From JAAYZQ01 sp041300865 (GTDB lineage: Bacteria; Chloroflexota; Anaerolineae; JAAYZQ01), in contig JBFYTF010000172.1 of the NCBI GenBank assembly GCA_041300865.1, positions 124,001 to 188,000 on the forward strand: a stretch of 64,000 nt of DNA, given 5' to 3'. Position 1 is the first letter of the stretch; every line of letters starts with the position of its first letter. This document shows positions 43,583-51,871 of the stretch, piece after piece. The notes under the pieces are model-generated. The model searched no databases. It was not told the origin of the DNA and saw only the letters and a list, made by a program, of their open reading frames with translations. Both the position numbers and the translations under genes were made by a program.

Positions 43583-44878
43583 ATGATGCCCCGACTGAAA
43601 GGCTGGTCGCAGACCCTCACGAGCTGGCAGACTGTGGCACTTGGGCCGATCGTCGTGCCCCTCCTCTTCCCCGACCTGGTGCCCCAACTACTGGTGGTCC
43701 TCGCCCTGCTGGGACTCCCTGCACTGTGGCTCCTGTCACGGTGGGGATGTGGTGTCTTTGTGCCGGCCACTCCCCTGGATCTGCCCTGGCTAGTGGTGCT
43801 GCTCGTCTCCCTTGGCACCCTCCTGGCGGCGACTGCGCCTGCGCTGGCTTTGCCCCAGGTCTTCAAGGTCCTCATTGCCCTGGCCCTGTATTATGGGCTG
43901 GTGAACACCCTGCGCAGTGAGACACGTCTCGCCTGGGCAGGGATCGGCCTGCTGCTGGCGAGCGCAGCTATCGCCGCCGTGGGCCTCGCCGGTATGGGGC
44001 CTGGGGGCGCAAGCCCCGCCTCCGTGGCAGGCGGCTCAACAGACCGCCTCTTTGGCTTGATCACCCCCTTCTGGAACCGCGCGGGGTTCAACCCCAACAT
44101 CGTCGGGGGGACGCTGGCCGTGATGTTGCCCCTCACCCTGGCGTATGCCTGGGGCACCGCGGGCTGGCGCCGGCTGCCGTTCATCGCGGCCCTGCTGGCC
44201 GAGGGCGCGGCGCTCCTCCTCACGCAATCCCGCGGCGCGATTCTCGGGTTTGCCGCCGGCGCCGCCGCCGTCGCCCTGGCCCGCGACCGGCGTTGGGGCC
44301 TGGTGATCCTTGGCGCCTGCTCCGCCGGTGGGGCTGCCGTCCTGCTCTATCCCGGGCCGGTCCTGGACATGCTCACGGCGGGGGGCGGGGGGATCATGGA
44401 CAGTGCTCAGGGGCGGCTGGAGCTTTGGGTGCGGGCGGTGGCCATGGCGACCGATTTTCCTTTTACCGGGGTGGGCATGGGCAGCTTTGCCCGGGCCCTG
44501 TGGCTGCTCTACCCTCTCGCTTCCGTCGGCCCGGCCACTGTTCTCGACCACGCCCACAACCTCTTCCTGCAGGCCGCCACGGACTACGGATTGCCTGGCC
44601 TGGTCGCCTGGCTGGCGCAGATGTTGCTGCTGCTCTGGATGGCAGTCGGCGCCGTGCGCGCTGTTCGCGGCGGCAGCCTGTGGCCTCTGGCCGCAGGCCT
44701 GCTCGGCGGGTTGGTTGCCTACCTGGTCCACGGCTTGACGGACAGCTTTACCTACTATGCCAAGGGCCATACCGTGGTGTGGGGCTGCCTATCGGTGATC
44801 GCCGCGCTTTGGCTGGTCCTGCAGGACGGCAGACTGCGCGGGCCCCGGGGGGGCGCCGGCCCGGTGGGCGCGGAATAG
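43583..44878 (+). CDS. O-antigen ligase/polymerase family membrane protein
   Basis: 431 aa with about 11 TM helices. GVGMGSFAR followed by DHAHNLFLQAATDYGLPGL is the Wzy_C/WaaL signature, with the conserved His in the large external loop; the Arg of TQSRGAILG is also typical. It would polymerise or ligate the glycan. ATGs at 43583 and 43586 are both possible starts. It follows the Wzz/BY-kinase gene by 27 bp, and the locus also has a Wzy candidate at 26720, so one of the two may be a ligase. Confidence 0.85.
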   Translation: MMPRLKGWSQTLTSWQTVALGPIVVPLLFPDLVPQLLVVLALLGLPALWLLSRWGCGVFVPATPLDLPWLVVLLVSLGTLLAATAPALALPQVFKVLIALALYYGLVNTLRSETRLAWAGIGLLLASAAIAAVGLAGMGPGGASPASVAGGSTDRLFGLITPFWNRAGFNPNIVGGTLAVMLPLTLAYAWGTAGWRRLPFIAALLAEGAALLLTQSRGAILGFAAGAAAVALARDRRWGLVILGACSAGGAAVLLYPGPVLDMLTAGGGGIMDSAQGRLELWVRAVAMATDFPFTGVGMGSFARALWLLYPLASVGPATVLDHAHNLFLQAATDYGLPGLVAWLAQMLLLLWMAVGAVRAVRGGSLWPLAAGLLGGLVAYLVHGLTDSFTYYAKGHTVVWGCLSVIAALWLVLQDGRLRGPRGGAGPVGAE

Positions 44879-44879
44879 C

Positions 44880-46229
44880 GTGCGCGCCGTCCTGGCTTGG
44901 CTCGGCCGGCCACTGCCCATCGTCCTCACGGCGCTGCTGCTGCGCCTGGCCGCGGCCTGGCTGTTACCGCCGCCGGCCGATTTCGCCTCACGCACCGATA
45001 GCGGGCTGACGGCCCTCAACGTGGTGTCGGGGGCGGGATACACCCACGATTTCTATGGCTGGCGCCCGGGCGCGCCGCTGCAGGCCTACATGCCGCCGCT
45101 GCACGTTGCCTGGCTATCCCTGAGCCTGCTTCTGCCCGATCCCCGCCTGGCGCTCAGCGTCCAGCAGGCCGCCGCGGGCACGTTGGCCGTGTGGCTGGTG
45201 TACCGGCTGGCAGCGGCGTTGGCCGGCCCGTTGACCGGCGCACTGGCGGGCTGGGCCATGGCGCTCTACCCAACGTATATCATCACGACCACGATACCCG
45301 AGTCGGTGGCCCTCCTGGTCGCCTGCCTGGCGGCGCTGCTGTTCCTGGCCTGGCGGCTCTGGGAAAGACCAGGCTTGGGCCGCGCCGCGGCCGCGGGGTT
45401 GGCCCTTGGACTCCTGGCCCTGGGCCGGCCTCACGCCCTGCTGCTGGCGCCGGCGCTGCTCGCCTGGCTGGCCTTCAGGCGCCCCCGGCCCTCAGGGCTG
45501 CCGCGGCTGGCCGCGGTCTTATTCCTGGCGGTGGGGCTCGTCGTGGGTCCCTGGATCTTGCGCAACTCTGTAGTCTTGAAGGAGCCGGCCTTTATCTCGA
45601 CCAACGGCGGCCGCACCAGCTGGCTCGGCAACAACCCCTTCACCACCGGCTCCGGCGGCGACGTCTATGCTCGTCGGTTGGCAGCCTACAAGGGCATCGA
45701 GCCCGATCTTTCGTCGCCGGAAATAGTAGAGTTTCCCGCTGATTACCCCTTGCCCCACGGGCTGGAGGCCCAGGTAGCGGTGCTCACGGAGCAGGCCCTG
45801 GAACGCGCTTTATATCGGGCAGCCCTGGACTATGCCCGGGCCGAGCCGGCGGAGTGGCTGGGGCTGGAAGCCCGCAAACTTCTGAGCTTATGGTGGTTCC
45901 GGCCCAACCTGGGCGCCAATCCCCAGTACCAGGGAGAGTGGACAGCAGTGTACCGCGTCGTGTACAGCGGAGTTGTGGCCGTGGCTTTGGCCGGCTTGGT
46001 CCTTTCCCTGCGGCAGGGTGGGTGGCGGCGCTGGGGGCTTCTCTACGCGGTCCTCGCCGTCCAGTCCGTCGTCTACCTTGGGTTTCACGTCCTCACCCGC
46101 TTTCGTTGGGAGATAGAGTTTATCCTGCTCATCCTGGCCTCCTTTGCCGTCGCCTGGGCCTACGAGAGGGCCGCCATGAAATCCGCCGAGGCCGCGGTCG
46201 GGCTCGCTTTTCACGAAGGAGTGCAATGA
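44880..46229 (+). CDS. GT39-like membrane glycosyltransferase (ArnT/PMT type)
   Basis: 449 aa. About ten TM helices; the first external loop carries SRTDSGLTALNVVSG with the Asp expected of GT-C enzymes and the second has TIPESVALLVACL. Such enzymes move a sugar from a polyprenyl-phosphate donor to a lipid or protein outside the membrane. GTG 44880 lies 1 bp after the previous stop. The 3' end overlaps the next gene by 4 bp (ATGA). Confidence 0.8.
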   Translation: MRAVLAWLGRPLPIVLTALLLRLAAAWLLPPPADFASRTDSGLTALNVVSGAGYTHDFYGWRPGAPLQAYMPPLHVAWLSLSLLLPDPRLALSVQQAAAGTLAVWLVYRLAAALAGPLTGALAGWAMALYPTYIITTTIPESVALLVACLAALLFLAWRLWERPGLGRAAAAGLALGLLALGRPHALLLAPALLAWLAFRRPRPSGLPRLAAVLFLAVGLVVGPWILRNSVVLKEPAFISTNGGRTSWLGNNPFTTGSGGDVYARRLAAYKGIEPDLSSPEIVEFPADYPLPHGLEAQVAVLTEQALERALYRAALDYARAEPAEWLGLEARKLLSLWWFRPNLGANPQYQGEWTAVYRVVYSGVVAVALAGLVLSLRQGGWRRWGLLYAVLAVQSVVYLGFHVLTRFRWEIEFILLILASFAVAWAYERAAMKSAEAAVGLAFHEGVQ

Positions 46230-48766
46230 GGCCATTTCTGCTGTCCGTGGCGCTGTGGCTGACCTTGCTGTCGGGGCTGGCTGCGGCCGGCGACGGGCCG
46301 GTAGCTCCCCAGGCGCGAGCCCTCGCCGCCGGCGCAGCCTGCCGGCCCGCGCTGTTCGAGCGCCAGCGCTACGGGTTCGTGGCCACGCAAGGCTCGTGGC
46401 CGCAGACCTTTGATGTGGCGCGCCTGCATGCCGGCTGGGCTGCGGACCACGCCCTGGGCGCGCCTCCCTCCGGTATGGACCGTGCCCTCGTGCTGCGCAC
46501 GCCTTACGGCTACCAGGTGGACCCAGCGCTGTTGGGCCCCATCGTAGACGCCAATCCCGGCGCGACCTGGCTCATCAGCAACGAGCCCGATTCCATCTGG
46601 CAGGACGATCTGCCCCCGGCCGAGTATGCCCGCATTTACCACGACGCCTACGTCTTCCTGAAGGCGCGTGACGCCAGCGCCCGCGTGGCGGCCGGTGGCA
46701 TTGTCCAGCCCACACCGCTGCGCCTCCAATACCTCGACCTCGTCCTCGACGCGTATCGAGCTCGCTACGGCCGCGCCCTGCCTGCCGATCTGTGGCACAT
46801 CCACAACGCGATCCTCAACGAGGTCAGCTGCAGCTATGATCCGGCGAACTGCTGGGGTGCCCAGATCCCGACCGGCGTCGACGCTGACTTCGGCGTCCTC
46901 AGGGATATCGACGACAACGACAACCTGGACATGTTCAAAGCCCAGATCTGGGCTTTTCGCCAATGGCTGGCCAGCCGCGGCTACGCCGGGCTGCCTGTTA
47001 TAGTCTCCGAGTTTGGTGTCCTCATGCCCGAGTCGTACGGCTTTGACCCGGCCCGCGTGACTGCGTTCATGACCGCCACCTTTGACTTTCTGGCCACGGC
47101 CTCCGACCCGCTTCTGGGCGATCCCCTTGACGGGGGCCGCCTGGTGCAGCGCTGGGCGTGGTTCAGCCTCGATGTGCCGGCCTACGATCCGGAAACGGCG
47201 CTGACAGGCTTTAACGGCAACCTTTTTGACCCCAAAACGGCGGATATCACGGCCTACGGCCTCCACTACGAGGGGCTCACCGCGAGCCTGCCCGCCCTGG
47301 ACTATGCCGAGCTGGCGCTCATGCGCTGGCAAGTGCCGCCGGTAGGACGGGCCCTGACGCTGTCGGAGACTGTCACCCTGCCTGTGACGGTGCGCCTGGG
47401 CAACAGCGGCACCACGCCCGCCGCGGCCTTTGCTGTGCGCCTGCAGTACAATGGTGCACGTCACGGCGCTGCGGAGCAGGTTGTGACCGGCCTGCCGTCG
47501 TTGGGTTCCGTAGAGCTGACCTTCATCTTGTCCGACCTACTGCCCGGCGTCTATGATCTCGACCTGGCCATTGACGCCCTCGACCAGGTGGACGAGCCGG
47601 CAGAGTGCGACAACCACCATGTCCGCCGCCTCATCGTGCCCACGCACGTCGTCTACTTGCCCCTGGTCGTGAACCGCGCCGGCCCGGCCTCCGCCCGGTT
47701 GCCCGCAAGTTCCATTTCTCCCCCTTCCTTCGCCGTGGACGAGAGCGGAGTGCCCGAGTCTTCTCCGCCTTCCCTGGTAGGGAAAGGGGCCGGGGGGGCG
47801 GGTTCCCCTGCCCTTCGGGAGTTCCCCTTGCCCCAGCCGGGCAGCTATCCGGGGCAGCTTGCCCTTGACACTGCCACCGGGGCGGTATGGGTTACCGAGC
47901 GTGACGGCAACCGGCTGGCCCGTCTCGATCCTACCGTCGGTGCCTGGGCCGAGTTCGTCATTCCTACCGGTGCCAGTGAGCCCTGGGGCCTCGCCCTGGA
48001 TGGAGACGGAAGCCTGTGGTTTGCCGAGACGGCGGGCAACAAGATCGGCCGCCTGGATCTCGACGGCGGGACCATCGAGGAGTACGGCGGTCTCACGGCG
48101 GACAGCGAGCCGTGGGGTGTGGCGGTTGCCGATGGTTACGTGTGGTTCACCGAGCGGGCGGGCAACAACATCGGCCGCCTCGATTCCACCACCGGCACCC
48201 TTGTTGAGTACCCACTCAACGTGGCCGGCTCGCGCCCCTCCGGCCTTTCGGCCTCGTCCGTCTCGTTTAGCGGGGTCACGCTCTGGTATCTGTGGTTCGC
48301 GGAGCCGGGGTCCAACCTGCTGGGCCGCATGCGCTTGGGCGACCCTAAGGTTTACGACCTAGCGCCACGCACCGCATACAGCGCTCCCCAGGACGTGGTG
48401 TGGGAGGGCGGCACGCCATGGATCACCGAGCTGGCGGCCAACAAGATCGCCACGTTCGGTTTCGGCACAACCTCCCTCTGGACAGAGGTGGCCGTGACCA
48501 CGCCTGACAGCGAGCCGTACGGCATCACCCTCCAGGGCAGCGATCTGGTGTGGTTTACCGAGCGGGCGGGCAACCGCCTGGGGCGCTACCGGGTCTCCAC
48601 CGGAGCCCTGGTGGAGTACTCGCTGCCTACGCCGGGAAGCCAGCCGACCGACATCGCCGTCGACAGTGCCGGCTGTGCCTGGTACGCCGCCCCAGGAGCC
48701 AACCGCATCGGGCGTCTGTGCCCCACGTCCCTTGCGCCCATCTACCTGCCGGTGGTCATACACTAG
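46226..48766 (+). CDS. Secreted GH39-like protein with CARDB-like domain and streptogramin-lyase-type propeller
   Basis: 846 aa. Signal peptide (residues 1-21). GH-A-type barrel (about 40-350) with acid/base Glu in ISNEPDS (residue 120) and nucleophile Glu in VSEFGVL (262). Beta-sandwich (about 375-470) resembling CARDB, ending VVYLPLVV. Propeller (about 530-840) of Vgb-like repeats such as WFAETAGNKIGRLD and WFTERAGNNIGRLD. The tail is PIYLPVVIH. AAGGAG 5 bp before ATG 46226 fixes the start. Probably surface-located and glycan-processing or binding; the Vgb resemblance does not imply antibiotic lysis. Between sandwich and propeller lies an in-frame repeat-derived insert. Confidence 0.85.
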   Translation: MRPFLLSVALWLTLLSGLAAAGDGPVAPQARALAAGAACRPALFERQRYGFVATQGSWPQTFDVARLHAGWAADHALGAPPSGMDRALVLRTPYGYQVDPALLGPIVDANPGATWLISNEPDSIWQDDLPPAEYARIYHDAYVFLKARDASARVAAGGIVQPTPLRLQYLDLVLDAYRARYGRALPADLWHIHNAILNEVSCSYDPANCWGAQIPTGVDADFGVLRDIDDNDNLDMFKAQIWAFRQWLASRGYAGLPVIVSEFGVLMPESYGFDPARVTAFMTATFDFLATASDPLLGDPLDGGRLVQRWAWFSLDVPAYDPETALTGFNGNLFDPKTADITAYGLHYEGLTASLPALDYAELALMRWQVPPVGRALTLSETVTLPVTVRLGNSGTTPAAAFAVRLQYNGARHGAAEQVVTGLPSLGSVELTFILSDLLPGVYDLDLAIDALDQVDEPAECDNHHVRRLIVPTHVVYLPLVVNRAGPASARLPASSISPPSFAVDESGVPESSPPSLVGKGAGGAGSPALREFPLPQPGSYPGQLALDTATGAVWVTERDGNRLARLDPTVGAWAEFVIPTGASEPWGLALDGDGSLWFAETAGNKIGRLDLDGGTIEEYGGLTADSEPWGVAVADGYVWFTERAGNNIGRLDSTTGTLVEYPLNVAGSRPSGLSASSVSFSGVTLWYLWFAEPGSNLLGRMRLGDPKVYDLAPRTAYSAPQDVVWEGGTPWITELAANKIATFGFGTTSLWTEVAVTTPDSEPYGITLQGSDLVWFTERAGNRLGRYRVSTGALVEYSLPTPGSQPTDIAVDSAGCAWYAAPGANRIGRLCPTSLAPIYLPVVIH
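47764..47805 (+). repeat. REP-like palindromic insert inside a coding region
   Basis: A perfect TTCCCT/AGGGAA hairpin (47770-47784) followed by AAGGGGCCGGGGG-type sequence resembles the widespread REP-like repeats of high-GC bacteria. It is read in frame as SPPSLVGKGAGG, a low-complexity linker between two domains. Confidence 0.5.
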
Positions 48767-51172
48767 GTGCCGATCGTGATCGATTGGTGGGGTGTCTTTG
48801 CCAATGCCCTCTGGCTCGTGGGCCTCGCCGTGGCGCTGGCCGCCCTGAGCATGGCCACCTTCCGCGCCGGTCAGGCCGGGCACACTCTGAGGGCGGAGTT
48901 GGCGCCTCCGGCCTTCCAGGTCCCTCTGCTGGCCGGCCTCCTCCTCTTCTGCCTGGGCTTGCTCCTGGCAAGCCAATCATGGGCGGAAAGGCTTGTCTGG
49001 GCGGCCCTGGCCCTCCTCTGTGGCTTCGTCTCGATTCGTGGCGGGCTGGCGCTGGCCAGGGCCGGGCGCCAGGCTTCACCCGAGGCCGTCCCATCGCCGG
49101 CATCGGCGGCCGGCACCGCGCCGGATGGCTCACTGCCCGTGACCCGCAACGGCCGCGCGCGGCCCGCTGTCTCTCGCAGCCGGGCGGGCTGCCTGTTGCT
49201 TGCTGCCGGCCTGCTGCTCGTGGCCGGCTGGGCGGCCGTCACCGCGGCGCAGCTCTACGGCCATGGACGTTCGCTGCTGGACCACCTGCAAGCCCTGGAA
49301 GGCCTCGCCGCCGGCGACTTGGCCTCGATGGACGTGGCCGGCCTGGCAGGTGCTGGGGAGCACCTGGGCGGCATGCGCCGCGACCTGGAGGCCATCGCCA
49401 CCCGGCTGGGCCCGCTGCCCCAGGCCGGCCGGCTGTTGGCCTGGGTGCCGGGCTACGGCGGAGATCTGGCCGCCGCGCCGGACCTTCTCGACCTGGCGCT
49501 GGATGTGTCCGCCGCGGGGGATGGCACCTTCCAGGCCCTTTCCCCGGCACTGGACTTGCTGGCCGGCGGTTCAGAGGGGAGCCTCGCCCTTCTCTCTGCC
49601 GGCGAGCAGGTTCTGCCCCTCCTGGTCGAGGCCCGGCCCGCCCTCGAGCAGGCCCGGGCAGACCTGGCTGCTGCGCAACAGGTCCGGGCGGGGATCGAAG
49701 CCGGCAGCCTCTCGCCGCGGGTAGCGGGGCTATTGGCGCGCCTGGACGGCACTCTGCCCCTATTTGCCGCCGCTGTAGACGGGGCGCTGCTGCTGCCCAA
49801 CCTGTTGGGCGTCGACGGTCCACGCACCTACCTGGTCATGGCCCAGAATAACCAGGAGCTGCGCGCCACAGGTGGTTTCATCAGCGGCGTCGGAGAGCTG
49901 CGGGTGGCCGGCGGGCGGCTGGAGAGCGCAGACACCGGCGGTCAAGGAGGGCTGGACCTCCGCGACAGCTATGCCGTCGACAACCTGGCGGTGCCCCATG
50001 AGGTAGCCCCCGCCGATTTTCAGCAAGTCCTGATGGGTGACCTCATCTTTTTCCGGGATGCGAATTGGGACCCGGACTTTCCCACTACAGCACGGCGTGC
50101 GCTGGAAATCTATGCTCGGGACCAGGGGATCGAGGCTGATGGCGTCGTCGCCCTGGACCTCACCGCCTTGGAGTTGCTCGTCGCAGCCGCGGGCTCCCTA
50201 TCTGTGGCCGGCGTTGACGGGCCCGTGGATGCTCGCAACGTGATGCGCGTCATCCAGGGGCAGTGGAGCCAGCCGGCAGAGGGCGATGGCAGCGATTGGT
50301 GGCTGCACCGCAAAGACTTCATGGGGGACGTAGCCGCCGCCTTGTTCGGGAAGCTGGCTGAGGCCGAGGGCGTCGAACCGGCGGCCCTGGTCGGCGCCGT
50401 CCAGCGCGCCCTGGACGAAAAACACCTCCTGGTCTATCTGCGCGATCCCGCTGCCGCGGCCTTGCTTCGCGCCCGGAACTGGGACGGCGCGCTGCCGGCC
50501 CCCGCCTTCGAGGGCGATTTCCTGATGCTCGTGGACACCAACGCCGGCTTCAACAAGGTCGATCCCCGCATCCAGCGCTCGCTCTCTTACCAGGTCGACC
50601 TGGCAAGCCGTGAACGTGCTCGCGCACGGGCGACCGCGACCTACCGCCACCGGGGGCAACAAGCTGTAGGCGATTGTATCCAGGAGGCCCGTTATGGCGA
50701 GACGTATGAGGACATGCAGGAGCGCTGTTACTGGGACTATGCCCGCCTGTACGTGCCGGAGGGCAGCCGGCTGGTGGAGGGGCCAGGCCTGCTAGCTGCA
50801 CCCCTGGGCAGCCTCATGGCCCGCAGCAGCCTGTCGCTGCCCCTGGAGCCCGCGCTGGACGCCGGTGATTGGGCCGCCTGGACTGCCTTTTTCTCGCTGG
50901 CGCCTACGGAGGAGCGCACCGTCGCCTGGACCTATGACCTGCCCGCGTACGCCATCGCCGCCCGGTCCGACGGGCTCCTGGAGTACCGTCTGCGGGTGGC
51001 CAAGCAGCCGGGAACGGATGCCATCCCCCTGCGACTCGAGATCCGCCTGCCCAACGGCGCCGAGCTGGTGGCGGGCTCCCTTGCGGTGGACACCGATCTG
51101 CGCCAAGACCGCGACTTTGTGGTCCTGTACCGGCCGCAGCCCGCCGGGCTGGAAACGGAAGGGAGGCCGTAA
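48767..51172 (+). CDS. DUF4012-family membrane-anchored protein with extra N-terminal TM unit
   Basis: 801 aa. Residues 1-105 have three TM helices and read like a separate small membrane protein; a linker follows, then a fourth TM (about 145-165). The large external DUF4012 part has the core YLVMAQNNQELRATGGFISG and later WDPDFPTTARRALEIY. DUF4012 proteins are common in Chloroflexota and Actinobacteria near EPS genes and have no established biochemical role; the first core motif resembles LytR-CpsA-Psr-associated regions only loosely. GTG 48767 directly follows the previous stop. Confidence 0.8.
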   Translation: MPIVIDWWGVFANALWLVGLAVALAALSMATFRAGQAGHTLRAELAPPAFQVPLLAGLLLFCLGLLLASQSWAERLVWAALALLCGFVSIRGGLALARAGRQASPEAVPSPASAAGTAPDGSLPVTRNGRARPAVSRSRAGCLLLAAGLLLVAGWAAVTAAQLYGHGRSLLDHLQALEGLAAGDLASMDVAGLAGAGEHLGGMRRDLEAIATRLGPLPQAGRLLAWVPGYGGDLAAAPDLLDLALDVSAAGDGTFQALSPALDLLAGGSEGSLALLSAGEQVLPLLVEARPALEQARADLAAAQQVRAGIEAGSLSPRVAGLLARLDGTLPLFAAAVDGALLLPNLLGVDGPRTYLVMAQNNQELRATGGFISGVGELRVAGGRLESADTGGQGGLDLRDSYAVDNLAVPHEVAPADFQQVLMGDLIFFRDANWDPDFPTTARRALEIYARDQGIEADGVVALDLTALELLVAAAGSLSVAGVDGPVDARNVMRVIQGQWSQPAEGDGSDWWLHRKDFMGDVAAALFGKLAEAEGVEPAALVGAVQRALDEKHLLVYLRDPAAAALLRARNWDGALPAPAFEGDFLMLVDTNAGFNKVDPRIQRSLSYQVDLASRERARARATATYRHRGQQAVGDCIQEARYGETYEDMQERCYWDYARLYVPEGSRLVEGPGLLAAPLGSLMARSSLSLPLEPALDAGDWAAWTAFFSLAPTEERTVAWTYDLPAYAIAARSDGLLEYRLRVAKQPGTDAIPLRLEIRLPNGAELVAGSLAVDTDLRQDRDFVVLYRPQPAGLETEGRP

Positions 51173-51196
51173 CGGGGCGATGAGAGGAGAAACGCC

Positions 51197-51871
51197 GTGA
51201 ACGATAGCGCGCACGACCGCCGCATCTTGGTTCTGGCGCTGCTGGCCGTCCTGGCCCTGCGGTTGGTGGCTTGGACGGGCGGTGAGGCTGGCCTGGTGCA
51301 TGCCGGCCAGACGATTCCCACCCGGACGCCCACCGGGCAGCCGGTGACGCCGCCGCCGGTAGGGCCGAGCCGCACACCGCCGCCGGGTGAGCCTACCCAG
51401 CAGCCCTCTCCCACGACGGCCCCGCCGGCGGCGACGTCCCCCGAGCCGGCCGGCGCCACAGCGTCTGCCACGCCTCTGTCAGGAGGCAGCCCGGCGCCGC
51501 CTACTGCCACGCCGGCTGTGGGCACGCCCACGCCCATGTCCGGCACGCCCCCGTCCACCGCGAGCGCGGTTACCGCGCCTGCCGAGTCACCGCCCGCAGC
51601 TGTGGAAAGCATCACAGCCGGTCCCGGCGAGCCCACCTCGGCCGCGCCCGCGGTCACCCTCACGCCCGAGATGCCAGGCCCGACGGCGGAACCACTCCCC
51701 ACGCCCCTACTGGTGGGCGGCGAGCCAGAAGGCGCCGCGGTAGGAGGCTCGCAAAGCGCGACCGGAGGCCTGGCCGCGGTCCTGCTGTCGCCCTGCCTGT
51801 GGATCGGGCTGGGGTTGCTCCTCATGGCTGCGGGTGCGGCGATCCTGCTAACCAGGCGGCGCGCAGCCTGA
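51197..51871 (+). CDS. Pro/Thr-rich surface stalk protein
   Basis: 224 aa. Signal/TM segment (residues 9-26), then about 150 residues almost entirely Pro, Thr, Ser, Ala and Gly, then a C-terminal TM helix (about 196-217) and a basic RRRAA tail. The layout is that of a membrane-anchored mucin-like stalk; there is no LPxTG motif or folded domain. GAGGAGAAACGCC precedes GTG 51197. It overlaps the next gene by 1 bp. It could be an O-glycosylated spacer between cell surface and EPS, which is inference. Confidence 0.7.
   Translation: MNDSAHDRRILVLALLAVLALRLVAWTGGEAGLVHAGQTIPTRTPTGQPVTPPPVGPSRTPPPGEPTQQPSPTTAPPAATSPEPAGATASATPLSGGSPAPPTATPAVGTPTPMSGTPPSTASAVTAPAESPPAAVESITAGPGEPTSAAPAVTLTPEMPGPTAEPLPTPLLVGGEPEGAAVGGSQSATGGLAAVLLSPCLWIGLGLLLMAAGAAILLTRRRAA

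Noticed and set aside
46211..47464. 417-codon open frame antisense to the GH39-like protein
   Set aside because: Antisense shadow of a gene with signal peptide and both catalytic Glu residues.
46226..48766. Virginiamycin B lyase (antibiotic resistance) reading of the propeller
   Set aside because: Only the generic repeat pattern is shared; the protein is a large exported multi-domain glycosidase-like protein, unlike the small cytoplasmic lyase.
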